From: Galactobacter valiniphilus
GTDB taxonomy: Bacteria; Actinomycetota; Actinomycetes; Actinomycetales; Micrococcaceae
Length of the DNA: 36,230 nt
Assembly: GCF_003575975.1 (NCBI RefSeq)
Contig: NZ_QQXK01000033.1
Coordinates: 1 to 36,230 of the forward strand
Reading direction: 5' to 3'
In this document: piece by piece, positions 30,128 to 36,230 of the stretch
Layout of the letters: each line of letters begins with the position of its first letter
How positions within the stretch are numbered: position 1 is the stretch's first letter
Notes under the pieces: generated by a model
Seen by the model: the letters and a program-made list of their open reading frames with translations, nothing else
The model's database searches: none
Told to the model about the DNA's origin: nothing
Position numbers and translations under genes: made by a program

Positions 30128-30684
30128 CAGACCTCCAGCAGCTCCGCTTCCTTGCGCTTGAGCAGATCGTCGATCGCGTCGACGTGCTTCTTGGTGATGG
30201 CGTCGAGTTCCTTCTCGCCGCGGGCGCCGTCGTCCTCGCCGATCTCGCCGTCCTTGACGGCCTTGTCGATCGCGTCCTTGGCCTTGCGGCGGTGGTTACG
30301 CGTGGCGATCTTGTGGTCCTCGGCCTTGCCCTTGACGATCTTCACGTACTCCTTGCGGCGCTCCTCGGTCAGCTCGGGGAGCGTCACGCGGATCTGCTTG
30401 CCGTCGTTGGAGGGGTTGGCGCCCACCTCGGAGTCGGAGAGGGCCTTCTCGATCTCGCGCATGGCGGAGACGTCGAAGGGGGTGATCAGGATGGTGCGGG
30501 CGTCCGGCGTCGCGAACTGCGCCAGCTGCTGCAGCGGGGTCATGGAGCCGTAGTAGTCCACCATCACCTTGGCGTACAGGCCCGGGTTCGCGCGGCCCGT
30601 ACGGATCGTCGCGAAGTCCTCCTTGGCCGCCTCGATGGTGCGATCCATCTTGTCGGCGGTATCTGCCAGAGTCTCTTCGATCAC
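30127..30684 (-). CDS. frr: ribosome recycling factor
   Basis: RRF splits the post-termination ribosome together with EF-G. The 185-residue product is of standard length and shows the two-domain tRNA-like protein: helix MIEETLADTADKMDRTIEAAKEDFATIRTGRANPGLYAKVMVDYYG, domain II (TPLQQLAQFATPDARTILITPFD), then the long C-terminal helices with RVTLPELTEERRKEYVKIVKGKAED and RNHRRKAKDAIDKAVKDGEIGEDD. The start is GTG at 30684 with GGAGAG upstream. It lies 119 bp after pyrH, with a small hairpin between, and runs into cdsA by TGATG. Confidence 0.97.
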   Translation of the reverse strand: MIEETLADTADKMDRTIEAAKEDFATIRTGRANPGLYAKVMVDYYGSMTPLQQLAQFATPDARTILITPFDVSAMREIEKALSDSEVGANPSNDGKQIRVTLPELTEERRKEYVKIVKGKAEDHKIATRNHRRKAKDAIDKAVKDGEIGEDDGARGEKELDAITKKHVDAIDDLLKRKEAELLEV

Positions 30685-30776
30685 GGTTCTCTCCTTCGCC
30701 GCGCGTACAGCACGGCCGTGTTCTGGCTCCCCGGAACGAAAACGGGGGGCAGTTTGAATCTCATCCTAGGTCACAA

Positions 30777-30790
30777 CGCCCTTTCGGGCG
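30777..30790 (-). terminator. small hairpin between pyrH and frr
   Basis: CGCCC (30777-30781) and GGGCG (30786-30790) form a 5-bp stem that reads CGCCC-GAAA-GGGCG on the minus strand, followed by TTGTGACC. It is 14 bases after the pyrH stop. It is a weak attenuator at most, since frr and cdsA should still be expressed. Confidence 0.3.
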
Positions 30791-30803
30791 CCGCTCAAGC
30801 CGC

Positions 30804-31526
30804 TCAAACGGTGACGGTCGTGCCGATCCGCTCGCCGCGCAGCGCGCGGGCCACGTTGCCCTCGCCCTCCATGCCAAAGACCAGCATGTCGAGCTTGTTG
30901 TCCTTGCACATGGTCATGGCGGTCTGGTCCATGACGCGGATGTTCTGGCGCAGCGCGTCGTTGTAGGTCAGCGTGTCCAGCTTCTTGGCCGTGGGGTCCT
31001 TGTGCGGGTCGGCCGTGTAGACGCCGTCCACGCCCGACTTGGCCATGAGCACCTCGTCGGCGTGCACCTCGAGGGCGCGCTGGGCGGCCACGGTGTCGGT
31101 GGAGAAGTACGGCAGGCCGGCGCCGGCGCCGAAGATGACCACGCGGTCCTTCTCCAGGTGACGGATGGCGCGGCGCGGGATGTAGGCCTCGGCGACCTGG
31201 GCCATGGAGATCGCGGACTGCACGCGCGTCTCGACGCCGGCCTGCTCCAGGAAGTCCTGCAGGGCCAGGCAATTCATGACGGTGCCGAGCATGCCCATGT
31301 AGTCGGCGCGCGAGCGGTCCATGCCGGACTCCGCCAGCTCGGCCCCGCGGAAGAAGTTGCCGCCGCCCACGACGATGGCCGTCTCGACCTCGCCCACGGT
31401 GCTGGCGATCTGCTCGGCGATGCCGCGCACGGTGCCGGGATCGACACCGAGCTTGCCTCCGCCAAACACCTCCCCGGACAGCTTGAGCAGGACCCGACGA
31501 CGGCGGGTGGCGGTCTCATGCGACAT
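30804..31526 (-). CDS. pyrH: UMP kinase
   Basis: PyrH phosphorylates UMP to UDP with ATP in pyrimidine nucleotide synthesis. The 240-residue product is an amino acid kinase-fold protein: [16 protein letters not shown] (phosphate loop), [96 protein letters not shown] and the C-terminal [16 protein letters not shown]. Length and motifs are standard. ATG 31526 has AAGGAG upstream; starts further upstream would add a non-conserved stretch. It is first of pyrH-frr-cdsA, separated from tsf by a strong terminator. Confidence 0.97.
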   Translation of the reverse strand: MSHETATRRRRVLLKLSGEVFGGGKLGVDPGTVRGIAEQIASTVGEVETAIVVGGGNFFRGAELAESGMDRSRADYMGMLGTVMNCLALQDFLEQAGVETRVQSAISMAQVAEAYIPRRAIRHLEKDRVVIFGAGAGLPYFSTDTVAAQRALEVHADEVLMAKSGVDGVYTADPHKDPTAKKLDTLTYNDALRQNIRVMDQTAMTMCKDNKLDMLVFGMEGEGNVARALRGERIGTTVTV

Positions 31527-31662
31527 GAAGGTCTCCTTGCGCGTGGTGCTGAAGTGTTCCTCATGGCCTTCATCGGTGGGGCCTTGAGGATTCTCCCACG
31601 AATCGTGCCCGGGTGAGGGCGTTCGCCGCCCGGCTCGTGGGGGCCGGTTGCGACAAGCGGAC

Positions 31663-31712
31663 ACAACAAAGGGCGGTCAGCCGGGGTGTTCCCGGTGACC
31701 GCCCTTCGTTGT
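31663..31712 (-). terminator. terminator of rpsB-tsf
   Basis: Arms ACAACAAAGGGCGGTCA (from 31663) and TGACCGCCCTTCGTTGT (to 31712) pair over about 22 bp including CCGGG/CCCGG, with one mismatch and one bulge. On the minus strand the descending arm ends in CCCTTTGTTGTG, a T-rich tail. It lies 28 bases past the tsf stop. Confidence 0.85.
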
Positions 31713-31740
31713 TGGGGTGCGGTGATCCCCTAAAGGGTGA

Positions 31741-32580
31741 TCAGGCGCCGACGCGGAAGCGCTCGAAGGCGACGGCGGTGGCCGAGGCCTCCTCGAGCAC
31801 CTTGCCGACGGACTTCTTGGCATCCTTGGCGAAGGCCTGGTCCAGCAGCACGACGTCCTTGAAGAAACCGGTCAGGCGACCCTCGACGATCTTCGGCAGC
31901 GCGGCCTCGGGTTTGCCCTCGGCGCGAGCGGTCTCGTCGGCGATGCGGCGCTCGTCGGCGACCTTGTCCGCCGGCACGTCCTCGCGGGTGAGGTACGTGG
32001 GGGACATGGCGGCGATGTGCACGGCCACGTCGTGGGCGGCGGTCTCGGCGGCCTCGCCGGCACCGGCGACGGCCACGAGGACGCCAACCTGAGCCGGGAG
32101 ATCCTTGGAGGTCTTGTGCAGGTAGGCGTCAACGACGTCACCCTCGACCTTGGACACGCGGCGCAGCTGCAGCTTCTCGCCCAGGATGGCACCGAGCTCG
32201 TCGATGGCGTCCTTGACGGTCTTGCCCTCGGCCGGGGCGGCCAGGACGGCGTCGACGTCGGCGGCGCCGGCCTCGACAGCGGCGGCCAGCACGGTGTTGG
32301 CCAGGGCGATGAACTTGTCGTTCTTGGCGACGAAGTCGGTCTCGCAGTTGAGCTCGATCATGAAGCCGACCTTGCCGTCAACGACGGTGGCGGCGACCAG
32401 GCCCTCGGCGGTGGCGCGGGACTCGCGCTTGGTGGCGCCCTTGAGGCCCTTAACGCGGATGATCTCGACGGCCTTGGCGGTGTCGCCGTTGGCCTCGTCC
32501 AGAGCCTTCTTGACGTCCATCATGCCGGCGCCGGTGAGCTCGCGCAGGGCCTTGATGTCAGCGGCGGTGTAGTTCGCCAT
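31741..32580 (-). CDS. tsf: translation elongation factor Ts
   Basis: EF-Ts exchanges GDP for GTP on EF-Tu. The 279-residue product has the N-terminal UBA-like domain ([33 protein letters not shown], then [21 protein letters not shown]), the core [23 protein letters not shown] with the TDFV motif that contacts EF-Tu, and the second core repeat ending near [21 protein letters not shown]. It lies directly downstream of rpsB, the nearly universal order. The ribosome site is only GGGG-like. A strong 14-bp hairpin sits in the rpsB-tsf gap, and a terminator follows. Confidence 0.97.
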   Translation of the reverse strand: MANYTAADIKALRELTGAGMMDVKKALDEANGDTAKAVEIIRVKGLKGATKRESRATAEGLVAATVVDGKVGFMIELNCETDFVAKNDKFIALANTVLAAAVEAGAADVDAVLAAPAEGKTVKDAIDELGAILGEKLQLRRVSKVEGDVVDAYLHKTSKDLPAQVGVLVAVAGAGEAAETAAHDVAVHIAAMSPTYLTREDVPADKVADERRIADETARAEGKPEAALPKIVEGRLTGFFKDVVLLDQAFAKDAKKSVGKVLEEASATAVAFERFRVGA

Positions 32581-32650
32581 GTGGGTAACCCCGTTCGTGT
32601 GAAGTTGATTCGTGGATCAGTGTCTTCGCGGCGTGGTGGCGCCGGAGACA

Positions 32651-32683
32651 ACCGTGGGCCGGCCGGTCAGGCCGGCCCACGGT
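32651..32683 (-). terminator. 14-bp hairpin between rpsB and tsf
   Basis: ACCGTGGGCCGGCC (32651-32664) pairs perfectly with GGCCGGCCCACGGT (32670-32683), with a GGTCA loop, 19 bases after the rpsB stop. It probably acts as a partial terminator or RNA-processing/stability element that sets the rpsB:tsf ratio. Confidence 0.55.
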
Positions 32684-32702
32684 CAGTTGGTCAAACGAAG
32701 GC

Positions 32703-33533
32703 TTACTTCTCGCCCTCGGCGGCGGCCTCGGCCGGCGCCTCGGTGGCCTCGGCGGCGGGCGCCTCGGCCTGCTGGCCCTCGAGCAGCTCGCGCTCCCACT
32801 CGGCCATCGGCTCGGCAGCGGCCTCGCCCTTCTCGGCACCGTTGTGGCGGACCATGAGGCCCTCGGCGACGGCGTCGGCGATGACGCGGGTCAGCAGGTT
32901 GACGGAGCGGATCGCGTCGTCGTTACCCGGGATCGGGTAGGTGACCTCGTCGGGATCGCAGTTGGTGTCCAGGATGGCGACCACGGGGATGCCCAGCTTC
33001 TGGGCCTCGTCCACCGCGAGGTGCTCCTTCTTGGTATCAACGATCCACACCATGGAGGGGGTGCGGGTCATGTTGCGGATACCGCCGAGGTTGGACTGCA
33101 GCTTGGTCAGCTCACGCTTGAGGAGCAGGAGCTCCTTCTTGGTGTGGCCGGAGCCGGCGACGTCCTCGAAGTTGATCTCCTCGAGCTCCTTCATGCGCTG
33201 GACGCGCTTGGAGACCGTGGCGAAGTTGGTCAGCATGCCGCCGAGCCAGCGGTGGTTCACGTACGGCATGTTGACGCGCGTGGCCTGCTCAGCGATGGCC
33301 TCCTGGGCCTGCTTCTTGGTGCCGACGAAGAGCACGGAGCCACCGTGGGCCACGGTCTGCTTCACGAACTCGAAGGCGCGATCGATGTAGCCCAGCGACT
33401 GCTGGAGATCGATGATGTAGATGCCGTTGCGCTCGGTGAAGATGAAGCGCTTCATCTTGGGGTTCCAGCGACGGGTCTGGTGGCCGAAGTGGACACCGGA
33501 GTCCAGCAGCTGGCGCATGGTCACGACGGGCAT
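32703..33533 (-). CDS. rpsB: 30S ribosomal protein S2
   Basis: Ribosomal protein S2 of the small subunit is 276 residues here. Landmarks are [73 protein letters not shown], and [30 protein letters not shown]. The C-terminal 40 residues are an Ala/Glu-rich acidic tail ([20 protein letters not shown]), as is common in actinobacterial S2. ATG 33533 has AAAGGAG upstream. It is first of rpsB-tsf and seems to have a long leader reaching back to a TACAAT box near 33786. Confidence 0.97.
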   Translation of the reverse strand: MPVVTMRQLLDSGVHFGHQTRRWNPKMKRFIFTERNGIYIIDLQQSLGYIDRAFEFVKQTVAHGGSVLFVGTKKQAQEAIAEQATRVNMPYVNHRWLGGMLTNFATVSKRVQRMKELEEINFEDVAGSGHTKKELLLLKRELTKLQSNLGGIRNMTRTPSMVWIVDTKKEHLAVDEAQKLGIPVVAILDTNCDPDEVTYPIPGNDDAIRSVNLLTRVIADAVAEGLMVRHNGAEKGEAAAEPMAEWERELLEGQQAEAPAAEATEAPAEAAAEGEK

Positions 33534-33780
33534 GTCGTGCTCCTTTCGAACGGGGCACGCGCAGCGCGCTCCCGCCCTTATCGTTTGCGGTTGACGATCA
33601 CTCCCCCTTGTGGGGAGTCATCCCTGGCATCGTTTGCCTCAGGGCTTGAGGCCACGCCGACCCACCGGAAGATTCCGGACCACGGGTGGGGGTGCCGCTC
33701 GCCTCCGAAAAGGCGGGCGGTGCGCGATGCGCGAAGTCGATGTGTGGCACCGCGTGCGGGCACACGACATCGCTCTTTCC
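33534..33780 (-). promoter_or_regulatory. long structured leader of rpsB
   Basis: No gene is supported in 33534-33915. If transcription starts from the TACAAT box at 33786-33781, rpsB has a leader of about 240 nt. On the minus strand it contains ACTCCCC/GGGGAGT (33618-33612 with 33606-33600), two copies of CAAACGAT flanking it, and a GC-rich GCGCGC stretch before the ribosome site. S2 leaders are autoregulatory in some bacteria; whether this one is cannot be told. Confidence 0.35.
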
Positions 33781-33786
33781 ATTGTA
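33781..33786 (-). promoter_or_regulatory. TACAAT -10 box, candidate rpsB promoter
   Basis: On the minus strand TACAAT is one mismatch from TATAAT and stands out in GC-rich DNA. No good -35 is visible 16-18 bp upstream (CACGAG). It is the only strong -10-like box between the M23 gene and rpsB. Confidence 0.4.
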
Positions 33787-33915
33787 GGGCACGCGGCGGT
33801 GTGCTCGTGCACGGGGGCTGGTGCGCTCCCCCACACTTCCCCTCACCGTTTCCGCTTGTTCACATCGGGGCACGACGGCGCGGCGGGGCCGCCGCTGGCG
33901 GCGCACCCTGGGTGG

Positions 33916-34710
33916 ATGGAGACAAAGAGGGGGCACGCGCAGGCGCGTGCGGAGGAAGCGCGAGCCGGTGTGGGCGCGCCGCGCCTGCCGGCCGGACGTC
34001 CCGAGGCGGCCGGCCGGGAGCACCACAGTCGTGTCCGCGGCCCTGAAGCGCGGCCGCGCTGGCTGGGTCGCGATGGCCGGGAACTCGGGACCGTCGCTGG
34101 GGCCGGGGCACGGGAGGGGCCCGAACCGCCCGATTCCCCTCCCCCGCTGGCGCCCCTGGCCTTTTCGCCGCGGGCCGCGCGCGTGCGGCTCGGCCGACGC
34201 CGCGGGGTGCTGATGCTGGGCCTGTCCACGATGGCGCTGGCCGCCGCGGCGGCGGGCGTCCCGCCCGTGGGCCGGGCGCCGGCGCCAGGGACCGGCTGGG
34301 AGAGCGTCGGCCTGCTGGAGGGTTACGACGCCCCCGAGCAGCGCTGGAAGCCGGGGCACCGCGGCGTCGACCTGGCGGCCCCGACGGGAACGGCCGTGGT
34401 GGCGCCGGCCGAGGGCACCGTCAGCTTCGTCGGCACCGTGGCCGGGCGACCCACCGTCTCGATCGAGGTGGGCGGGGGCTGGCGCACCACGCTGGAGCCG
34501 GTCGAGGCCATCGTTGCGGTGGGAGACACCGTGCGCGCCGGGCAGGCGATCGGCACGGTGGCGGCCGGCGGGCATTGCTCCGGGCGCTGCGTGCACTGGG
34601 GGCTGCGCGCCGGGCACGGTAGGGACGAGCGCTACCGCGATCCCCGCACGCTCGTGCAGGACCGACGGCCCTCGGTGCTCTGGATCGACGCGAACACCCC
34701 GCCGCGCTGA
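33916..34710 (+). CDS. M23-family (LytM) metallopeptidase
   Basis: From ATG 33916 the product has 264 residues: an Arg/Ala/Gly-rich N-terminal region of about 95 residues, one membrane/signal segment (GVLMLGLSTMALAAAAAGVPP, about 98-118) and a C-terminal LytM domain. The zinc ligands are in PGHRGVDLAAPTGTAVVAPAEG (H-x3-D) and the final CVHWGLRAG; the usual H-x-H is C-x-H, so the first His, normally a catalytic base, is Cys. TVSIEVGGGWRTTLEPVEAIVAVGDTVRAGQAIGTVAAGGHC completes the fold. Such proteins cleave peptidoglycan cross-bridges or act as non-enzymatic activators. The GHC...CVHWG layout, with two close cysteines that might form a disulfide, is typical of actinobacterial M23 proteins next to rpsB. 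The start is uncertain: no good ribosome site is present and the frame is open back to 33610. It diverges from rpsB. Confidence 0.8.
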   Translation: METKRGHAQARAEEARAGVGAPRLPAGRPEAAGREHHSRVRGPEARPRWLGRDGRELGTVAGAGAREGPEPPDSPPPLAPLAFSPRAARVRLGRRRGVLMLGLSTMALAAAAAGVPPVGRAPAPGTGWESVGLLEGYDAPEQRWKPGHRGVDLAAPTGTAVVAPAEGTVSFVGTVAGRPTVSIEVGGGWRTTLEPVEAIVAVGDTVRAGQAIGTVAAGGHCSGRCVHWGLRAGHGRDERYRDPRTLVQDRRPSVLWIDANTPPR

Positions 34711-34728
34711 GGGCGCGACGGGGTGCTC

Positions 34729-34758
34729 GGCTACGGCTACGGCTACGGCTACGGCTAC
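34729..34758. repeat. hexanucleotide tandem repeat (GGCTAC)x5
   Basis: Five perfect GGCTAC units occupy 34729-34758 between the convergent M23 and alpha-hydroxy-acid oxidase genes. On the minus strand the units read TAGCCG, and the first TAG is the oxidase stop codon. Because the unit is six bases, TAG recurs in the same frame in each copy. Slippage here would not alter the protein. Confidence 0.9.
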
Positions 34759-35999
34759 GGGCGCAGGCTCACGCGGCCGCGCATGTCCTCGAGCGAGGTG
34801 GCGCCCATGAGCTGCATGGTGCGCAGGGCCTCGTCCTTGAAGATGTCCACCACGCGACTCACACCGCGCTCGCCCGCCGCCATGAGGCCGTACAGGTAGG
34901 CGCGGCCCACCATGACGGCCGTGGCGCCCAGGCCCACGGCGGCGATCATGTCCGCGCCGGAGGTGATGCCCGTGTCCATGAAGACCTCGGCCCGGCCATC
35001 CACCGCGTCCACGACGCGGGGCAGGAGCTCCAGCGGCGTGGGGGCCCGGTCCAGTTGGCGGCCGCCGTGATTGGAGACGACCACGGCGTCCGCGCCGGCC
35101 TCAACCACCTCGCGCGCGTCCTGCGGGTCCTGGATGCCCTTGATCACGAGCTTGCCCTCCCACCGCTCGCGGAGCCAGGCCAGATCGGCCAGCTGCAGGG
35201 ACGGGTCGAAGAGGGAGCCCACCACCTGGGAGGGGGTGCCCTCCTCGTAGCTGATGGAGGCGAATTCGAGCGGCTCGGTCGTGAGCATGTTGAGCCACCA
35301 CTGCGGGTGCATCGACATGTCGGCAAACGTCTTGGCGGTGATCTTGGGCGGGATGCTGAAGCCGTTGCGCACGTCGCGGAGGCGGTTTCCGGCCACCGGG
35401 GTGTCGACGGTCAGGACCAGGGTGTCCCAGCCCGCCGCTCGGGCGCGGTCCACGAGATCCAGGCTCGCCTGACGATCGGTCCAGAGGTAGAGCTGGAACC
35501 AGAGGTTCGCGTCCGGTGCCGCCGAGGCGAGGCGCTCGATGCTCGTGGTGCCCATCGTGGAGAGGGCGTACGGCAGGCCGGCCGCCTGGGCGGCCCTGGC
35601 CACGGCGGGCTCACCCTCGTACTGCATCATGCGCGTGAAGCCCGTGGGGGCGAAGATGAGGGGCAGCGCCGACTCGCGCCCCAGAATGCTCGTGCTGAGG
35701 TCGATCTGCGAGACATCGCGCAGCACGTGCGGCTGAAACTCCACGCGGGAGAACGCGTCGCGGGCGCGGGCCAGGCTGATCTCGTCCTCCGCGGCGCCGG
35801 AGACGTACTCGAAGACGGCCTTCGGGGTGCGGCGACGCGCGATGCGTGCCATGTCCTCGAGCGTGTGCGCCGAGGCGAGGCGCCGCGAGATGGCGTCGCG
35901 CTCGATCGGCTTGAACTTCAGGTACTCGGCAAAGTCCCGCGGGCGCGGGATGCGTCGCTGCCCAAAGCTAAAGGGTGTCCCGGTTCCCGGGCTACTCAT
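34755..35999 (-). CDS. lldD: FMN-dependent alpha-hydroxy-acid dehydrogenase/oxidase (LldD-like)
   Basis: This 414-residue (beta/alpha)8 flavoprotein of the L-lactate dehydrogenase/glycolate oxidase family oxidises an L-2-hydroxy acid using FMN. Landmarks are SAHTLEDMARIARRRTPKAVFEYVSGAAEDE, LPLIFAPTGFTRMMQYEGE, YALSTMGTTSIE, WFQLYLWTDRQ, LVLTVDTPVAGNRLRDVRNGF, KLVIKGIQDPQDAREVVEAGADA and the active-site VSNHGGRQLD (His311 as base, Arg314 binding substrate carboxylate), then DTGITSGADMIAAVGLGATAVMVGRAYLYGL. L-lactate is the most likely substrate (LldD), with mandelate or another hydroxy acid as the alternative. ATG 35999 follows AAGGAA. The stop TAG is the first unit of a TAGCCG tandem repeat. 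It appears monocistronic. Confidence 0.88.
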   Translation of the reverse strand: MSSPGTGTPFSFGQRRIPRPRDFAEYLKFKPIERDAISRRLASAHTLEDMARIARRRTPKAVFEYVSGAAEDEISLARARDAFSRVEFQPHVLRDVSQIDLSTSILGRESALPLIFAPTGFTRMMQYEGEPAVARAAQAAGLPYALSTMGTTSIERLASAAPDANLWFQLYLWTDRQASLDLVDRARAAGWDTLVLTVDTPVAGNRLRDVRNGFSIPPKITAKTFADMSMHPQWWLNMLTTEPLEFASISYEEGTPSQVVGSLFDPSLQLADLAWLRERWEGKLVIKGIQDPQDAREVVEAGADAVVVSNHGGRQLDRAPTPLELLPRVVDAVDGRAEVFMDTGITSGADMIAAVGLGATAVMVGRAYLYGLMAAGERGVSRVVDIFKDEALRTMQLMGATSLEDMRGRVSLRP

Positions 36000-36156
36000 G
36001 GTGTTCCTTCCCGCCCGCCGCAAGCTCCGCGGCGGACGGTCTTCGACGCTACTCCCGTCAAGCGACGGCCCGTGAGTTGGCGTCAGGATGCGTCGCACGG
36101 GCCCGCACGCGGCTCGCGCGGCGATCGGGAGCACTCCGCCAGCCCGCGCTGCTCTA

Positions 36157-36230
36157 GGGCGTGTTGCTAAACACGTTCGGGGGCCTTGTGAGCGAGTCTT
36201 GGATGTGTGTCGCGTGATGTGATCTCTGAC
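36157..36230. mobile_element. terminus of an insertion sequence (IS5-like), cut by window end
   Basis: From GGGCGTGTTGCTAAACACG at 36157 the sequence changes character. GTGTTGCT near the end is reminiscent of IS5-family (IS427-group) terminal inverted repeats, and the preceding CTAG (36154-36157) fits the YTAR/TA targets of that family. GTGTT/AACAC form a small internal palindrome at 36161-36174. No transposase is within the window. Assignment is from memory of terminal motifs. Confidence 0.4.

Overview
The window comes from a very GC-rich actinobacterium. The operon types (tctCBA next to citAB; a leucine-degradation cluster in the order known from Mycobacterium; DUF485/ActP with a LytS/LytTR pair), the GTG starts with 4-base GTGA/ATGA overlaps, and a Vsr-like DUF559 gene all fit the Micrococcales, most likely the Micrococcaceae. 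Genus cannot be decided from the sequence alone. Both edges look like mobile-element ends. The left edge has an inverted repeat, a short broken ORF and an AT-rich patch. The right edge has an IS5-like terminus.

Layout. 1-322: probable mobile-element debris and an AT-rich segment. 323-2879: a YegP/DUF1508 protein and a 750-residue protein of unknown family. 3003-8964: citrate/tricarboxylate uptake (tctCBA, minus) divergent from its likely two-component system citAB (plus). 9342-15655: a minus-strand operon for leucine/isovalerate catabolism (carboxyltransferase, biotin carboxylase/BCCP, acyl-CoA dehydrogenase, MaoC hydratase, CitE-type lyase), divergent from a TetR gene with a clear palindromic operator between them. 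16519-18222: a GNAT acetyltransferase, then a DUF559 nuclease-like gene bounded on both sides by near-identical long palindromes. 18254-21866: branched-chain 2-oxoacid dehydrogenase E1alpha, E1beta and E2. 22208-28353: two transporter modules (small membrane protein plus sodium:solute symporter) arranged divergently around a LytS-type kinase and a LytTR regulator. 28487-33533: core genes rpsB, tsf, pyrH, frr, cdsA and a DivIVA-repeat protein. 33916-35999: an M23 peptidase and an FMN-dependent alpha-hydroxy-acid oxidase, convergent across a hexanucleotide repeat.

How it works together. The catabolic part forms one theme. Citrate and acetate/pyruvate-like monocarboxylates are imported. Leucine carbon goes through the BCKDH complex, the acyl-CoA dehydrogenase, methylcrotonyl-CoA carboxylase, hydration and cleavage to acetyl-CoA and acetoacetate. 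Four of the catabolic promoter regions carry a GTGA-N6-TCAC type (CRP/GlxR-like) palindrome, which suggests shared cAMP-type control above the local CitAB, TetR and LytTR regulators.

The most unusual structure is the DUF559 gene enclosed by two long palindromes. The right palindrome supplies the stop codon, and the unit sits between the leucine (liu) and bkd operons, which adjoin in M. tuberculosis. It looks like a REP/RAYT-style single-gene unit built on a Vsr-fold nuclease.
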